In this document: one piece after another, positions 1 through 9,929 of the stretch
Layout of the letters: each line of letters opens with the position of its first letter
Numbering within the stretch: position 1 is the stretch's first letter
From: Membranihabitans marinus
GTDB taxonomy: Bacteria > Bacteroidota > Bacteroidia > Chitinophagales > Saprospiraceae
Assembly: GCF_019802045.1 (NCBI RefSeq)
Contig: NZ_JAHVHU010000001.1
Span: 62,001 to 126,000 of the forward strand
Reading direction: 5' to 3'
DNA length: 64,000 nucleotides
Made by a program: the position numbers and the translations under genes
The notes under the pieces: generated by a model
The model's input: only the letters and a program-made list of their open reading frames with translations
Database searches by the model: none
Told to the model about the DNA's origin: nothing

Positions 1-282
1 TCGAAGTGCGTTGATGACCCGGGCAAAGCCCATGAAAAATTCTTTTCCTTCTTTTTTGTCCTGGATTGATGCCAATCCGTCAAAGCTGGCGCCGGCACAA
101 AACACCCGGTCGCCGGCACTTTGCAGCAGAATGACGCGGATGGCATCGTTGTCACCCATATCCAGGATGCTGGTTTCCAGATCAGCCAATAGATGAGCCG
201 GGAGCGCATTGTGTGGCTGATTATCGATGGTTATAATACCGAGGTGATTTTTGTCGATCCGGTGGTGTATTTTTCCGCGCAT
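1..282 (-). CDS. Enoyl-CoA hydratase/isomerase (crotonase) family protein, 3'-truncated by window edge
   Basis: Reverse-strand translation from an ATG at 282 gives 94 codons with no stop before the window edge. It begins MRGKIHHRIDKNHLGIITID and continues with NALP, IRVILLQSAGDRVFCAGASF and an FFMGFARVINALR segment. The Ala-Gly-Ala after FC matches the oxyanion-hole region of the crotonase fold (usually F-(C/S)-A-G-x-D-L/F). The usual acidic catalytic residues lie further on and are outside the window. The likely role is hydration or isomerisation of an acyl-CoA in fatty-acid or amino-acid breakdown. Substrate cannot be told from this N-terminal third. Confidence 0.8.
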   Translation of the reverse strand, partial: MRGKIHHRIDKNHLGIITIDNQPHNALPAHLLADLETSILDMGDNDAIRVILLQSAGDRVFCAGASFDGLASIQDKKEGKEFFMGFARVINALR

Positions 283-386
283 AGGTGTTTTGTTGAATAT
301 TAGGGGGCTTCATGAAACCATACCTCAAGGTAAAACATTCTTGTTAATACACCAAGAAATGAAATTTATCGATTACATTACCGGTT

Positions 387-1265
387 ATGATCCAGTCACG
401 CATCAAAACCGCTATTCGGGCGGCCCAATATAGTATTGTAGGCAATCTGTTTTTGGCAGGGATCAAGATTGTAGTTGGTGTACTGGGCCATTCTTTTGCA
501 ATGATTGCTGACGGAATCGAATCGGTGTCTGATATATTATCTTCCATTCTGGTCTGGGTGGGGCTCCGCTATGCCGCACGACCACCGGACCGGAACCATC
601 CGTACGGGCATGGGAAAGCCGAACCATTGGTCACTTTTGCAGTAGTCGGATTATTGATTGCTTCTTCTATTTTTATTATTATTCAGAGTATATATTACAT
701 CCGTCATCCCCATAGTGACCCGGAGCCTTACGTTTTGATCATACTGGGCCTTATTATTCTCATCAAAGAAGGGTTTTATCAATGGATGCGGCGAAAAGGG
801 GAACAGACCAAAAGTCGGATGCTTGAAGCGGATGCATGGCACCATCGAAGTGATGCCATCACCTCCTTAGCTGCTTTTATCGGGATTAGTGTGGCGGTGG
901 TGATGGGGGAGGGATATGAGGCGGCTGACGATTGGGCCGCCTTGGTGGCAGCGGGAATCATTCTGTACAATGCCTACCGCATATTCAGACCCGCCCTGAG
1001 TGAAGTCATGGACGAAAATACGCACCACGATCTGATTGAGAGCATTCGAATTCTGGCGATTGAAGTAGACGGAATCTTGGATACTGAAAAATGCTATATT
1101 CGCAAGAACGGAATGCTGTATCATGTGGATTTGCACGCCATTGTGAATGGCCGGATTACCGTTTATGAGGGGCATGAGCTGGCCCACCGGCTGAAAGATC
1201 ACCTGAAAGACAGCCTGCCCGAAATAGCCGACGTTCATATCCATGTGGAACCGGCAAGCAAGTAA
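387..1265 (+). CDS. Cation diffusion facilitator (CDF) family transporter
   Basis: 292 residues, the normal length for the family. An N-terminal membrane domain of about six helices (residues 15-185) carries the CDF signature HSFAMIADGIESVSD (about 35-49) and NHPYGHGKAE (about 70-79). A second His/Asp site, HHRSD (about 152-156), lies in the fifth helix region. The cytoplasmic C-terminal domain ends with ADVHIHVEP, the usual ferredoxin-like metal-sensing fold. These proteins export Zn2+, Fe2+, Co2+ or Mn2+ in exchange for protons at the inner membrane. The metal specificity is not clear from sequence. The gene stands alone, divergent from the crotonase gene, and its stop codon runs straight into a repeat array. 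Confidence 0.92.
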   Translation: MIQSRIKTAIRAAQYSIVGNLFLAGIKIVVGVLGHSFAMIADGIESVSDILSSILVWVGLRYAARPPDRNHPYGHGKAEPLVTFAVVGLLIASSIFIIIQSIYYIRHPHSDPEPYVLIILGLIILIKEGFYQWMRRKGEQTKSRMLEADAWHHRSDAITSLAAFIGISVAVVMGEGYEAADDWAALVAAGIILYNAYRIFRPALSEVMDENTHHDLIESIRILAIEVDGILDTEKCYIRKNGMLYHVDLHAIVNGRITVYEGHELAHRLKDHLKDSLPEIADVHIHVEPASK

Positions 1266-1445
1266 GCTCACAGATGCAAGCTGAAAGCAAAAATAGCTGA
1301 AAGTTCAAAGGGCCAAGCTGAAAGCAAAATAAGCTCAAAGGGCCAAGCTGAAAGCAAAATAAGCTCAAAGGGCCAAGCTGAAAGCAAAATAAGCTGAAAG
1401 ACGCAAGCTCAAAGGGCCAAGCAGAAAGCTCAAAGTAAAAAGTGA
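1266..1445. repeat. 30-bp tandem repeat and degenerate AGCTNAAAG word array
   Basis: The array starts at the stop codon of the CDF gene. The blocks 1321-1350 and 1351-1380 are identical 30-mers built from the words AAAGCAAAAT, AAGCTCAAAG and GGCCAAGCTG. A partial third copy starts at 1381, and looser words such as GCTGAAAG and GCTCAAAG occur on both sides. Both strands can be read through it, which gives a spurious Phe/Leu-rich frame, but there is no codon structure. A related array follows another stop codon at 59430. The stretch 1446-1526 continues as low-complexity text with AACTAATAACC and CCTAACTCCTAAC. Confidence 0.9.
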
Positions 1446-1526
1446 AAGCGTGTAACACAGTAACTGAATAACTAATAACCCAATAACTAACCTAACTCCT
1501 AACAGCGCAGCGTCCTAACTCCTTTT

Positions 1527-3350
1527 TTAAAGAATCCGCACTGGCAAGGTATATGTTCTCCCCTCATTTTCCTTTTTCAGGTATTCCATCAGGGGTTGGA
1601 AATAATTCACTAAAGCTTTGGCGGACAATTCACTTCCCAGTTTTTCCTTGAGGAGTTGACGCCAGTCGTTATTCGCTCCACTATGCATGAGGCTTCGGAT
1701 AAACTCCCCGGTTTTTTTACTTCCATAATAATTGGTAGCATGTGCATCCTGTTGAAGAATTTCCTGTGCAATGTGCTCATGCAACTGGAAAAGCAGGACA
1801 TACGATAACGCATAATCATAGTATTGCGCTGCATCATCATTAATGTGTGTTTTGGTTGCTGCGTCATTGTATGGGCGTCCCCGTTCATACGGTGGTACGA
1901 TTCCCTGGTACTGTTTCTTGAGGTTCCACCATTCACTGTTAAAGGTCGATGTGTCAATTGATGTATTGTATAAAGTGTGTTCAAAGTGAGACATAACGCC
2001 TGCTGAAAAAGGGATGAAAACCACATAATTTAAAGCTTCCTTCAGTAGTATTTTTTGTCGAAGGGAATCAGGATAGTCTTGTTGATCTATCAAGCCACGT
2101 CCGGCTAAGAAAGGGGGTTGCATGGCAGCCAGGCCCATTAGGCTTCCCACTGCTTCATGGAATGCCCTGTTTGCTCCCTTACGTAGTAAAAGCGGAACCC
2201 GCGGATTGGAATACGATAAATAGTAATATATATGGCCGAGTTCATGGTGAACCGTTTCATAATACGTGGGAGTAGATGTCACACTCATCAGGCATCGGAC
2301 ATCTTCTTGAAGATCCATATGCCAGGCAGAAGCATGGTTGTTTTTTTTGTGATCGGAGTCTGTAGGTAGGGGATACAGGTTTGAATTTTCATAGAAACTT
2401 TTTGGCAGGGCCGTAAATCCGAGGCTTTTATAAAATGCCTCTCCTTGTTCGATAATCCAGGAAGGGGGGTGCTTTTTGAGTTGTTCATCCAGATTAATGC
2501 CTTCTACCTCAACTAAAGCGCTCCAATCTTGTCCCCAGCGGTTGGGAAGCCAATGCGCAGGGATCATTTCTGGGACTTCGGGGGCATTGTATTTTTCTGC
2601 CAGTTCATAGCGGACCCAGGTATGAAGTTCCCGGTAAAGTGGCCAAACTTCTGAAATGAGCTGTTCCAGCAAAGTCATCATTTCATCGGAAGACATGCCG
2701 TAATCGGAGACCTGGTACTGAAAATAATTGGTATAATCGAGGCCCTGTACAGCGCTGTTTCGGAGATTGCGGAGCCGGAGCAAACCCGTATCCAGTTCTT
2801 TGCCGACCGCCTTGGATGCCTCCCACCACTTCAGGCGCATAGCGGGATCGGTTAATTCGCGGAGCGCTTGATCAATCTCCCCAGTGGTTACCAGGGCACT
2901 ATCGACCCTATAGTCAAATCCGTAAAGCGTTTCCATTTGGTTGTTCTCAGCTGTAATGCGTTGTGCGACAACCTCTCCCATTGTGGCCGGATTGTTTCCC
3001 GCTTTGAAGAGAATCGTTTTTAGGATTCGCTCCTGTGTTTGCGTTATTTCAGTCGGATTTTGAAGGAGTTCTTTGGTTTTTTTGATATTATATGCATCGC
3101 CCGTGAATGCCGCCAAAGCGTTGTTTGCCCGTTCCAATTGACTTGAAATGGTGGTGTCACCCGGGATGATTCGAGTATTTGCTAACCATTCTGCTTCTGT
3201 ACTGGCTGTATACAAATCGATGAAACTGTCCGTATATGTCTGAATAAACTCCACCGCATCGGGGCTGGTAACGGGCCGATCAGCGTTTTGACAACTTAGA
3301 ATAACCAGAGTCAACATGGCCGATAAGCATTTAATGAATACTGCGCGCAT
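1527..3350 (-). CDS. M2 family zinc peptidase (peptidyl-dipeptidase A / ACE-like), lipoprotein
   Basis: 607 residues. The N-terminus has a hydrophobic stretch ending VILSC at residue 20, so it is probably a lipoprotein held in the periplasm or outer membrane. The zinc site is HHELGH: H369, E370 and H373, with E399 in FHEAVGS as the expected third ligand. The helical body and the AFHEAVG-LMGLAA context match the angiotensin-converting-enzyme family (M2), which removes C-terminal dipeptides. The length is typical of bacterial single-domain members. It is divergent from the downstream SDR gene with a short shared upstream region. The natural substrate is unknown. Confidence 0.88.
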   Translation of the reverse strand: MRAVFIKCLSAMLTLVILSCQNADRPVTSPDAVEFIQTYTDSFIDLYTASTEAEWLANTRIIPGDTTISSQLERANNALAAFTGDAYNIKKTKELLQNPTEITQTQERILKTILFKAGNNPATMGEVVAQRITAENNQMETLYGFDYRVDSALVTTGEIDQALRELTDPAMRLKWWEASKAVGKELDTGLLRLRNLRNSAVQGLDYTNYFQYQVSDYGMSSDEMMTLLEQLISEVWPLYRELHTWVRYELAEKYNAPEVPEMIPAHWLPNRWGQDWSALVEVEGINLDEQLKKHPPSWIIEQGEAFYKSLGFTALPKSFYENSNLYPLPTDSDHKKNNHASAWHMDLQEDVRCLMSVTSTPTYYETVHHELGHIYYYLSYSNPRVPLLLRKGANRAFHEAVGSLMGLAAMQPPFLAGRGLIDQQDYPDSLRQKILLKEALNYVVFIPFSAGVMSHFEHTLYNTSIDTSTFNSEWWNLKKQYQGIVPPYERGRPYNDAATKTHINDDAAQYYDYALSYVLLFQLHEHIAQEILQQDAHATNYYGSKKTGEFIRSLMHSGANNDWRQLLKEKLGSELSAKALVNYFQPLMEYLKKENEGRTYTLPVRIL

Positions 3351-3416
3351 AATGAAGTTTTGTATCGAAATTTAATAATTTTATTGGTACAGTTTACTTT
3401 AATAACGGTAAAGAAT

Positions 3417-4262
3417 ATGAAACAGATTGTAATTACGGGAGGAAATAGTGGAATAGGTCTGGAAACAGCTCGCATCCTGGCACGTAAGGGACATCGTGTT
3501 ACCTTGACTGTCCGCAGTGAGGAAAAAGGCCAGAAAGCGTTGAAAGAAATTCACGATACCGAAACGGATCCCAAAGTAGATTATGTGCTGCTTGATCTAT
3601 CGGACTTCAGGTCCATGAAAAATGCGGCGGCTGAACTACAGGCTGCGTGTCCATATCTGGATGTTCTGATTCACAATGCCGGTTACTTTCAAAGTGCTCC
3701 GCGAAAAAATGAAGCCGGTATTGAATTAACACTTATGGTGAACCACATTGCGCCCTTTTATCTTACACATCTGTTACTTCCAATCTTGGTGAAAAGTACG
3801 GAAAGCCGGGTTATTTGTGTTAATTCTGATTCCCATTTTCAGGCTTCTTTTGACGCTGACAATCTTAACCTTGATCGCAGATTCCACGGATTGCGCGCGT
3901 ATGCCCGCTCCAAACTGGCCAATGTTCTGTTTACCTATGAATTTGAACGGCGGAATGTGTATGATCATCTGTCTGTTTATGCACTGCATCCAGGCCTGGT
4001 CAATACTGATATCGGAGCAAAACATACCAATTTTTTTCAGCGGCTGATTTGGAATCTTCGCAGCCGGAGTGGATTGACGCCCCGGGAAGGTGCGGATACC
4101 TCTGTATACCTGGCGACGGAAGACAAGGAGAACCTGACATCTGGTGCCTATTGGCACAACCGGCAGCGGAAACCTTCCTCGAAAGCATCATACCATACTG
4201 AATATGCCCGAATACTGTGGGAAAAGTCAAAGGAATGGTGCGATATTGATTCTTATTTTTAA
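3417..4262 (+). CDS. Short-chain dehydrogenase/reductase (SDR), retinol-dehydrogenase-like
   Basis: The start is placed at the ATG at 3417 because the cofactor-binding strand MKQIVITGG begins right there. An in-frame ATG 19 codons earlier only adds an unrelated hydrophobic leader. With this start the protein has 281 residues. TGGNSGIG (7-14) binds the NAD(P) cofactor, IHNAG (about 85-89) is the NNAG-type motif, and the catalytic Ser lies in VNSDSHF. Tyr and Lys of YARSK are at about 162 and 166. Overall layout resembles retinol dehydrogenase/WWOX-type SDRs, which oxidise or reduce hydrophobic alcohols and carbonyls. The substrate cannot be assigned. It is a monocistronic gene. Confidence 0.88.
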   Translation: MKQIVITGGNSGIGLETARILARKGHRVTLTVRSEEKGQKALKEIHDTETDPKVDYVLLDLSDFRSMKNAAAELQAACPYLDVLIHNAGYFQSAPRKNEAGIELTLMVNHIAPFYLTHLLLPILVKSTESRVICVNSDSHFQASFDADNLNLDRRFHGLRAYARSKLANVLFTYEFERRNVYDHLSVYALHPGLVNTDIGAKHTNFFQRLIWNLRSRSGLTPREGADTSVYLATEDKENLTSGAYWHNRQRKPSSKASYHTEYARILWEKSKEWCDIDSYF

Positions 4263-4421
4263 AATCCAAGAGTCCGGATTGTAGTTTAAATTCCCATTTT
4301 ATCCGTTCATTGATTCATTATTTCTGTTGTGAATTCACACGGCATGATTGGTACCACTGTTGTTGTGGTCCTTACAGCACGATCTTCCATTGGCCATTGG
4401 CGAACTTCCGCATCTTTTGGA

Positions 4422-5108
4422 TCAATTATCCCATGACATAATTTTCACCGGTACATCATCTGAGTACACTTCAATCTCGTATTCAAAATCAACGCCATTG
4501 GTCTTTTTTCTTCGAATGGATTTGGAGATCAAGTAGTAAAATCCTGAACCTGGGGTCAAGTAACGGGTTTGAGTATAGGGAATAGTGATCTGTCCGGCTT
4601 GTCCAGAGGCATTGGTAAGAACTGTCTTTTTGGTAGAATCAGACAGAACTAGCCGGATCGAATCTCCCACATTGTAGGACAGGCTGTCCCAGGTAAAGGT
4701 CCAGTCCAGACCAACTTGAAGTAGCTCGGATTCGATGACAGGAATGTAGGGCATAGCAATAGATATTACCTGATTGGAAGGCTGAATTTGTACATTGAGA
4801 TTGTGACTGATCAGGGTATCATTCATCAAATACATGTGGTAATTATTTTTGACCTTTTCAGATTTGACTTTTTGACCATTGATGATAAACTCATGAAGCC
4901 TGGCGTCGGGAACCAGACTGTCTACCTGGTTGCGTTGGTAAAAGCTCCATGTGCCACTAAGTTCTCCGCTCGACTCCAGATACCTGATATTGGCCGTAAT
5001 TCGTGGATCACTGAATTTTGGGTTTTTACCTGAGGGCTGGCAGGAAGATAGCAGCCAACAAGACATTACGATGTATTTTGTAATGCTAAATATTTGATGA
5101 ATATTCAC
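4422..5108 (-). CDS. Predicted lipoprotein of unknown function
   Basis: 228 residues with an N-terminal hydrophobic segment ending LLSSCQPS (Cys about residue 23), so signal-peptidase-II processing is likely. The rest looks all-beta, with alternating polar and hydrophobic residues and many Ser, Thr and Asn. No catalytic motif is recognised. The mature part starts with a short repetitive beta region (ITANIRYLESSGELSGTWSF) that could pack like an immunoglobulin or carbohydrate-binding sandwich, but this is only an impression. It is flanked by intergenic DNA on both sides and divergent from the dehydrogenase at 5244. Confidence 0.7.
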   Translation of the reverse strand: MNIHQIFSITKYIVMSCWLLSSCQPSGKNPKFSDPRITANIRYLESSGELSGTWSFYQRNQVDSLVPDARLHEFIINGQKVKSEKVKNNYHMYLMNDTLISHNLNVQIQPSNQVISIAMPYIPVIESELLQVGLDWTFTWDSLSYNVGDSIRLVLSDSTKKTVLTNASGQAGQITIPYTQTRYLTPGSGFYYLISKSIRRKKTNGVDFEYEIEVYSDDVPVKIMSWDN

Positions 5109-5243
5109 TCAGCCAGATTTTGTTTTCTTGTTTTTAACGATGAATAGGGTAATTTACAAAGCTCCGGTTATATTTATGATGAATTGTGAAGAAATATTAT
5201 AATTCAAGAGAAGAAATTTTAATATCGAAGATAAAAACGCACC

Positions 5244-6203
5244 ATGAAAAGGATTTTGATCACAGATGGCGTTCATAAGATTCTGCCAGAGGAATTGAGA
5301 GCGCATGGGTATGAAGTAGATTATTACCCTAAAATTTCACTTGAAAAAGTCATCCAGATGGTTCGCCCTTATTCTGGCCTGGTGATAAACAGTAAGATCA
5401 GAGTGGATGCCCGGTTGCTTGATGAGGCGCCTCAGCTCGAGTTCGTGGCCCGGCTGGGTAGTGGCATGGAGATCATCGATCAGGAAGAAATGGCAAAGAG
5501 AGGGGTGGCTGTCTTCAATTCACCCGACGGGAATTGCAACGCGGTAGCCGAACATGCCATGGGGATGATTCTGGCATGGAACAATCATTTACTCCGTGCG
5601 AATGAGGAAGTCAAAAACTTCCAATGGAACCGGGAAAAGAACAGGGGCATCGAATTGGAAGGAAAGACCATTGGGATCATCGGATTTGGACATACAGGCA
5701 GTGCTCTGGCGCGTAAATTACAGGGTTTTTCGGTTCGGATTAAAGCCTATGACAAATACAAACCCTCGGGGTATGCAAAGGATTATCCGTGGGTGGAAGA
5801 ATGTTCAGACCGGGAATCGGCCATCCGGCAGAGTGAGGTGGTCAGTCTACATTTGCCGCTTAACTACGAAACATTGAAACTGGCAAATCGGTCTTTTTTG
5901 AATCAATGCAAACCCGGAGCTTTGTTGGTCAACACAAGTCGGGGGCCGGTGGTCGATACGATCGCATTGATCGAAGCGTTGGAAAATAAACAAATTAGAG
6001 GCGCTTGTCTGGATGTGTTGGCGAACGAAAAACCAGCTACCTATACCCCGGAAGAGCAGGAAATGTACCGCCAGTTGTATGCCTTCCCTCAGGTTCTGGT
6101 GAGCCCGCATGTGGCCGGGTGGACCAAAGAAAGTAAATATAAGCTGGCAAAAATTCTTCTCGACAAGATTTTAACACATTGCGGCAGTTCAATGTCCGGT
6201 TAA
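5244..6203 (+). CDS. D-2-hydroxyacid dehydrogenase (phosphoglycerate dehydrogenase-like)
   Basis: 319 residues. The Rossmann motif GFGHTG is at 147-152. The conserved catalytic residues are visible as R233 in NTSRGP, E262 in ANEKP and H289 in SPHVAGWT. This is the full D-isomer-specific 2-hydroxyacid dehydrogenase set and reduces 2-keto acids with NAD(P)H. The protein lacks the C-terminal ACT domain of regulated serine-pathway SerA enzymes, so it could be a short SerA, a glyoxylate/hydroxypyruvate reductase or a lactate-type enzyme. No serine-pathway gene lies next to it. Confidence 0.88.
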   Translation: MKRILITDGVHKILPEELRAHGYEVDYYPKISLEKVIQMVRPYSGLVINSKIRVDARLLDEAPQLEFVARLGSGMEIIDQEEMAKRGVAVFNSPDGNCNAVAEHAMGMILAWNNHLLRANEEVKNFQWNREKNRGIELEGKTIGIIGFGHTGSALARKLQGFSVRIKAYDKYKPSGYAKDYPWVEECSDRESAIRQSEVVSLHLPLNYETLKLANRSFLNQCKPGALLVNTSRGPVVDTIALIEALENKQIRGACLDVLANEKPATYTPEEQEMYRQLYAFPQVLVSPHVAGWTKESKYKLAKILLDKILTHCGSSMSG

Positions 6204-6210
6204 ATTCGTT

Positions 6211-6218
6211 TACATTTG
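6211..6218 (+). promoter_or_regulatory. Candidate -7 box (TACATTTG) for the TonB receptor operon
   Basis: TACATTTG is an exact match to the Bacteroidota -7 consensus TAnnTTTG, 108 bases upstream of the receptor ATG at 6327. The -33 position holds TTC rather than TTG, so only half of the promoter is well supported. Confidence 0.45.
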
Positions 6219-6326
6219 TGAAGTATAGTGCGGTCAAGATTCGCCGGTTGCCATAGAATTAATATATTTAGCATGCCGATAGGAATGAATGTCCACTCAT
6301 TGTTTATGAAATACGTCAAAATATAG

Positions 6327-9300
6327 ATGCGATATTTACTGGTCTTTTTATTCATCTTCATAGGTTTTATAGTGGATGCACAGACATCCATCGAAGGAAA
6401 AGTTGTGGATCAGAGCGACGGAACACCGATCATATATGGGACAGTGGCTATCTTCAAGAATGGAGTACTTGTAACAGGGACAGAAACCGACGATAACGGG
6501 AATTATTCGATATCCAATTTAGATCCGGGGACCTACGATGTCAATGCGAGTTATGTCGGGTATCAACCCAAAACCATCGAAGGTGTTGTATTGCTGGCCG
6601 GTAAAAATACCCGGGTGGATATCGAAATTTCCAGTGGGACGGTCCTTGATCAAGTGGTTATCGTAGAGTACAAAGTACCGTTGGTGGAACAGGATAATAC
6701 GACAACGGGGGGTATTGTGACAGGAGAGCAAATACGGAATCTTCCCATGAAAAACATTAATTCATTGGCTGCTACCGCCTCCGGAGTCTCTTCTTTCAGT
6801 GGAGAATCTGTGGCCATCCGTGGTTCCCGCTCCAATGCAACTGACTACTATGTAGATGGTATCCGCGTAAGCGCCAATCTGGTTCCTCAGTCTGAGATCG
6901 ATCAGCTGCAAGTGATTACCGGTGGGGTGGAAGCGCGGTATGGGGATGTGACCGGGGGGATCATCTCAATCACCACAAAGGGACCTTCCCAGGAATTCCA
7001 ACTGGGTGCAGAGGCAGAAACATCACAGTATCTGGACGCTTTCGGAACGAATGAACTGAATCTAAATGCCAGTGGTCCGATCTGGAAGAATAAGGAAACA
7101 GGGCGTTCTGTTTTGGGATTCCGACTGGCTGGAAGATATATTGATGTACAAGACGGCAATCCAGGTATTCTCCCCAATGTAGAGGTCAAACCCTCTATCC
7201 TCCAGGAAATAGAAGCAGACCCTCTGCGACAATTCAGACAGACACTGTTTTCCAGAGCAGAGTTTTTACATGATGAGGATGTTCATTTTGTTTCTGCCAA
7301 TTCCAATGAAAATCGACAAAACTTTAGTTTTACGGGTAAATTGGATGCCCGGTTGACCAGTCAGATTGATATGACGCTGTCCGGGAATTATGGAGATTCC
7401 TACAGTCGAACTGCTCCAAGTCGGTCATTTGCAGTGATGAATTATATGAATAATCCAGTGGGTACAGGAAATAATTACCGGGTGAACGCCAGGTACAGAC
7501 ACCGTTTTCTACAGAATACCCAGAAAAACGGCTTCATACGAAATGCCACGCTTATCGTAAATGGGTCCGTAGAGCATGATCAAAGCCTAAGCCAGGACTA
7601 TCGGCACCAGGATCGGTTTTTCGACTACGGCCATGTGGGGAATTTTGATTTTAGCTGGATTCCAGTGGAAGGCGAATCTGAATATTCCCAAGGCAATGAC
7701 GGCGTGGCCCACGCCGGGTATCTTCGGGTGCTGGAGCGTCCTTTTACACCGTCTGCCCGCAATCCAGTTTTGGGTAATTACAACAATCATGTGGATCAAA
7801 CCGATTTTGATAACTACGTAGCTTATAATGGCTTTTTATCCTCCAATTATACCACACCCTGGGGGTTTATTAATAATGTGGGTAGTGTGTACAACCGATA
7901 TTCTAAAAGTAAGCTGGACAAGCAAAATGTAAATGCAAGCCTCCGGTTTGATCTATTCCCCGGGGGCTCAGACAAAGGACGACATGCCATCGAGATCGGA
8001 TTTAACTATGAAAAAAGAACATCCCGATCGTGGACGGTGGCGCCCAGAAACTTGTGGTTGTTAGCCCGACAACAAGCGAATCGACACATCATTGGTGTAG
8101 ACACTACGCAGATTATCGGACAGTTTCAGGGGCGGCTGGAACCTGGATTGTACGATGAGTTTGCCCGGTTGACGGTGGATTTGCCCGGCGCAAAGTTCTA
8201 TAAAGCGATCCGGGAACGGACGGGTACTCCACTGGATGACTACATCAATGTAGATGCCATGAATCCGGATGATCTTGATTTGTCTTTGTTTTCGCCCCTG
8301 GAGCTTAATGACAATGGTTTGGTGGGGTACAACGGGTATGATTACCTGGGGAATGAAACTTCGGGTGTTCATTTCAACGATTTCTTTACCGGACGAGATG
8401 CAGCCGGGAACCGTACTTTTCTGAACCCGGCTTTCGAACCCATCTATGGCGCAGCCTACATTCAAGACAAATTTTCCTATAAAGACATTATTTTTCGACT
8501 GGGACTGCGGGTAGATTATTACGATGCTAATACCATGGTATTGCGGGATCCACTGTCACTGTATCCGATCATGACTGCGAGTGACTTTTATGCAAGAAAT
8601 GAAGGGGAACGACCCGGAACGATCGGTGATGATTTCAAGGTATATGTCGAGCGACCGAATTCCACCAAGGTTAAAGCGTACCGGGATGGTGATCAGTGGT
8701 ATTTTCCCAATGGAACGCCGGCTAATGACGGGAATGTTATTTTTGGCGGGGAAATCGTATACCCTCAGTACTACGAAGAAAATGTAAATGATATCAAATC
8801 CGATCAGTTTGATCCGGATAAAAGTTTCAAAGAATATGAACCCACTCTAAGCTGGATGCCCCGGTTTGCGGTGTCGTTTCCGATCTCCGAAAAATCCAAC
8901 TTCTTTGCCAACTATGATGTGTTGGTGCAGCGCCCACCGAGCAACAGCTTTACCTCGCCATTGAGTTGGTATTATTTTGAAGACCGTAATTACGGTGCGG
9001 GAAATCCGATCAACAATGCGAATCTAAAGCCGGAAAAGACCATCAATTATGAAGTCGGGTTTCAACAATTGCTCACACCACTCTCCGCGGTCAAAATCAA
9101 TGCTTTTTATAAAGAACTGCGCGATATGATCCAGCAGCAGACTTATCTGTATTTACCTTCGCCGATCGGGACCTATACCACGTACGGGAACCTTGACTTC
9201 GCCACCATCAAAGGATTGTCGCTGGAATATCATTTAAGACAAAGCCAAAATTTGTCCATGCAGGCTAATTATACCTTACAGATAGCCAATGGAACAGGAT

Positions 9301-9929
9301 CGGATGCCAATTCGCAGGGTGGATTGACGACCCGTGGTAACATTAGAACTCTATCACCCATTGACCGGGATGAACGTCATGCGCTCAAAATGACCCTGGA
9401 TTACCGCTACGGGGGTGGCCGGGCATACAATGGCCCGCGTCTTTTTGATTTGGATATACTAGCAAATACAGGTGTAAACCTTCAGGGGTTTGTGGTATCT
9501 GGTCGTCCTTATACCCAGCGGATACGAGCTACGCCTTTTGGAGGAACAGGGTTTGCCGGCTCTTTTAACGGTGCGCGGAAGCCATGGACCTATACGCTGG
9601 ATATGCGTGTGGATAAGACCTTTGCGATTCCAACCAGTTTAAAAGAAAATCCATTGTTTGTTAATTTGTCACTTCGGGTACTTAATTTACTGAATACGGC
9701 GAATCCACGAGGTGTCTATCCTGTAACGGGATCGCCCTATGACAGTGGTTATTTGCAGTCCCAGGACGGCGAAGCGAGTTTGGCCAATATTGCGAATGCC
9801 GGTGAATTGGTGACGGAGGCTGGCCGAAACGTGGATGCGTACACAGACGCCTATCACTGGATGGTTCGTAATCCGGACATCTTTTATGCGCCGCGTCGTA
9901 TTTTCTTGAGTTGTCGCATAAATTTTTGA
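6327..9929 (+). CDS. TonB-dependent receptor with carboxypeptidase-regulatory-like domain
   Basis: 1200 residues. A signal peptide (to about residue 19, ending VDAQ) is followed by a CarboxypepD_reg-like beta domain (about 20-105, IEGKVVDQSDGTPIIYGTVA), a plug domain with NLPMKNINSLAATASGVSS and the short IRGSRSNATDYYVDGIR segment (about 130-215), and a long beta-barrel ending in aromatic FLSCRINF. It should take up a large nutrient or take part in surface export across the outer membrane with energy from TonB-ExbBD. No SusD gene follows. Instead the stop codon overlaps the next ATG. This partner pattern, without SusD, argues against a standard glycan-utilisation pair. Confidence 0.93.
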   Translation: MRYLLVFLFIFIGFIVDAQTSIEGKVVDQSDGTPIIYGTVAIFKNGVLVTGTETDDNGNYSISNLDPGTYDVNASYVGYQPKTIEGVVLLAGKNTRVDIEISSGTVLDQVVIVEYKVPLVEQDNTTTGGIVTGEQIRNLPMKNINSLAATASGVSSFSGESVAIRGSRSNATDYYVDGIRVSANLVPQSEIDQLQVITGGVEARYGDVTGGIISITTKGPSQEFQLGAEAETSQYLDAFGTNELNLNASGPIWKNKETGRSVLGFRLAGRYIDVQDGNPGILPNVEVKPSILQEIEADPLRQFRQTLFSRAEFLHDEDVHFVSANSNENRQNFSFTGKLDARLTSQIDMTLSGNYGDSYSRTAPSRSFAVMNYMNNPVGTGNNYRVNARYRHRFLQNTQKNGFIRNATLIVNGSVEHDQSLSQDYRHQDRFFDYGHVGNFDFSWIPVEGESEYSQGNDGVAHAGYLRVLERPFTPSARNPVLGNYNNHVDQTDFDNYVAYNGFLSSNYTTPWGFINNVGSVYNRYSKSKLDKQNVNASLRFDLFPGGSDKGRHAIEIGFNYEKRTSRSWTVAPRNLWLLARQQANRHIIGVDTTQIIGQFQGRLEPGLYDEFARLTVDLPGAKFYKAIRERTGTPLDDYINVDAMNPDDLDLSLFSPLELNDNGLVGYNGYDYLGNETSGVHFNDFFTGRDAAGNRTFLNPAFEPIYGAAYIQDKFSYKDIIFRLGLRVDYYDANTMVLRDPLSLYPIMTASDFYARNEGERPGTIGDDFKVYVERPNSTKVKAYRDGDQWYFPNGTPANDGNVIFGGEIVYPQYYEENVNDIKSDQFDPDKSFKEYEPTLSWMPRFAVSFPISEKSNFFANYDVLVQRPPSNSFTSPLSWYYFEDRNYGAGNPINNANLKPEKTINYEVGFQQLLTPLSAVKINAFYKELRDMIQQQTYLYLPSPIGTYTTYGNLDFATIKGLSLEYHLRQSQNLSMQANYTLQIANGTGSDANSQGGLTTRGNIRTLSPIDRDERHALKMTLDYRYGGGRAYNGPRLFDLDILANTGVNLQGFVVSGRPYTQRIRATPFGGTGFAGSFNGARKPWTYTLDMRVDKTFAIPTSLKENPLFVNLSLRVLNLLNTANPRGVYPVTGSPYDSGYLQSQDGEASLANIANAGELVTEAGRNVDAYTDAYHWMVRNPDIFYAPRRIFLSCRINF

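Noticed and set aside
1156-1458. A 100-codon minus-strand frame across the 30-bp repeats
   Set aside because: It only reads the tandem repeat (repeated Leu-Phe-Cys-Phe text) and overlaps the 3' end of the CDF gene in another frame.
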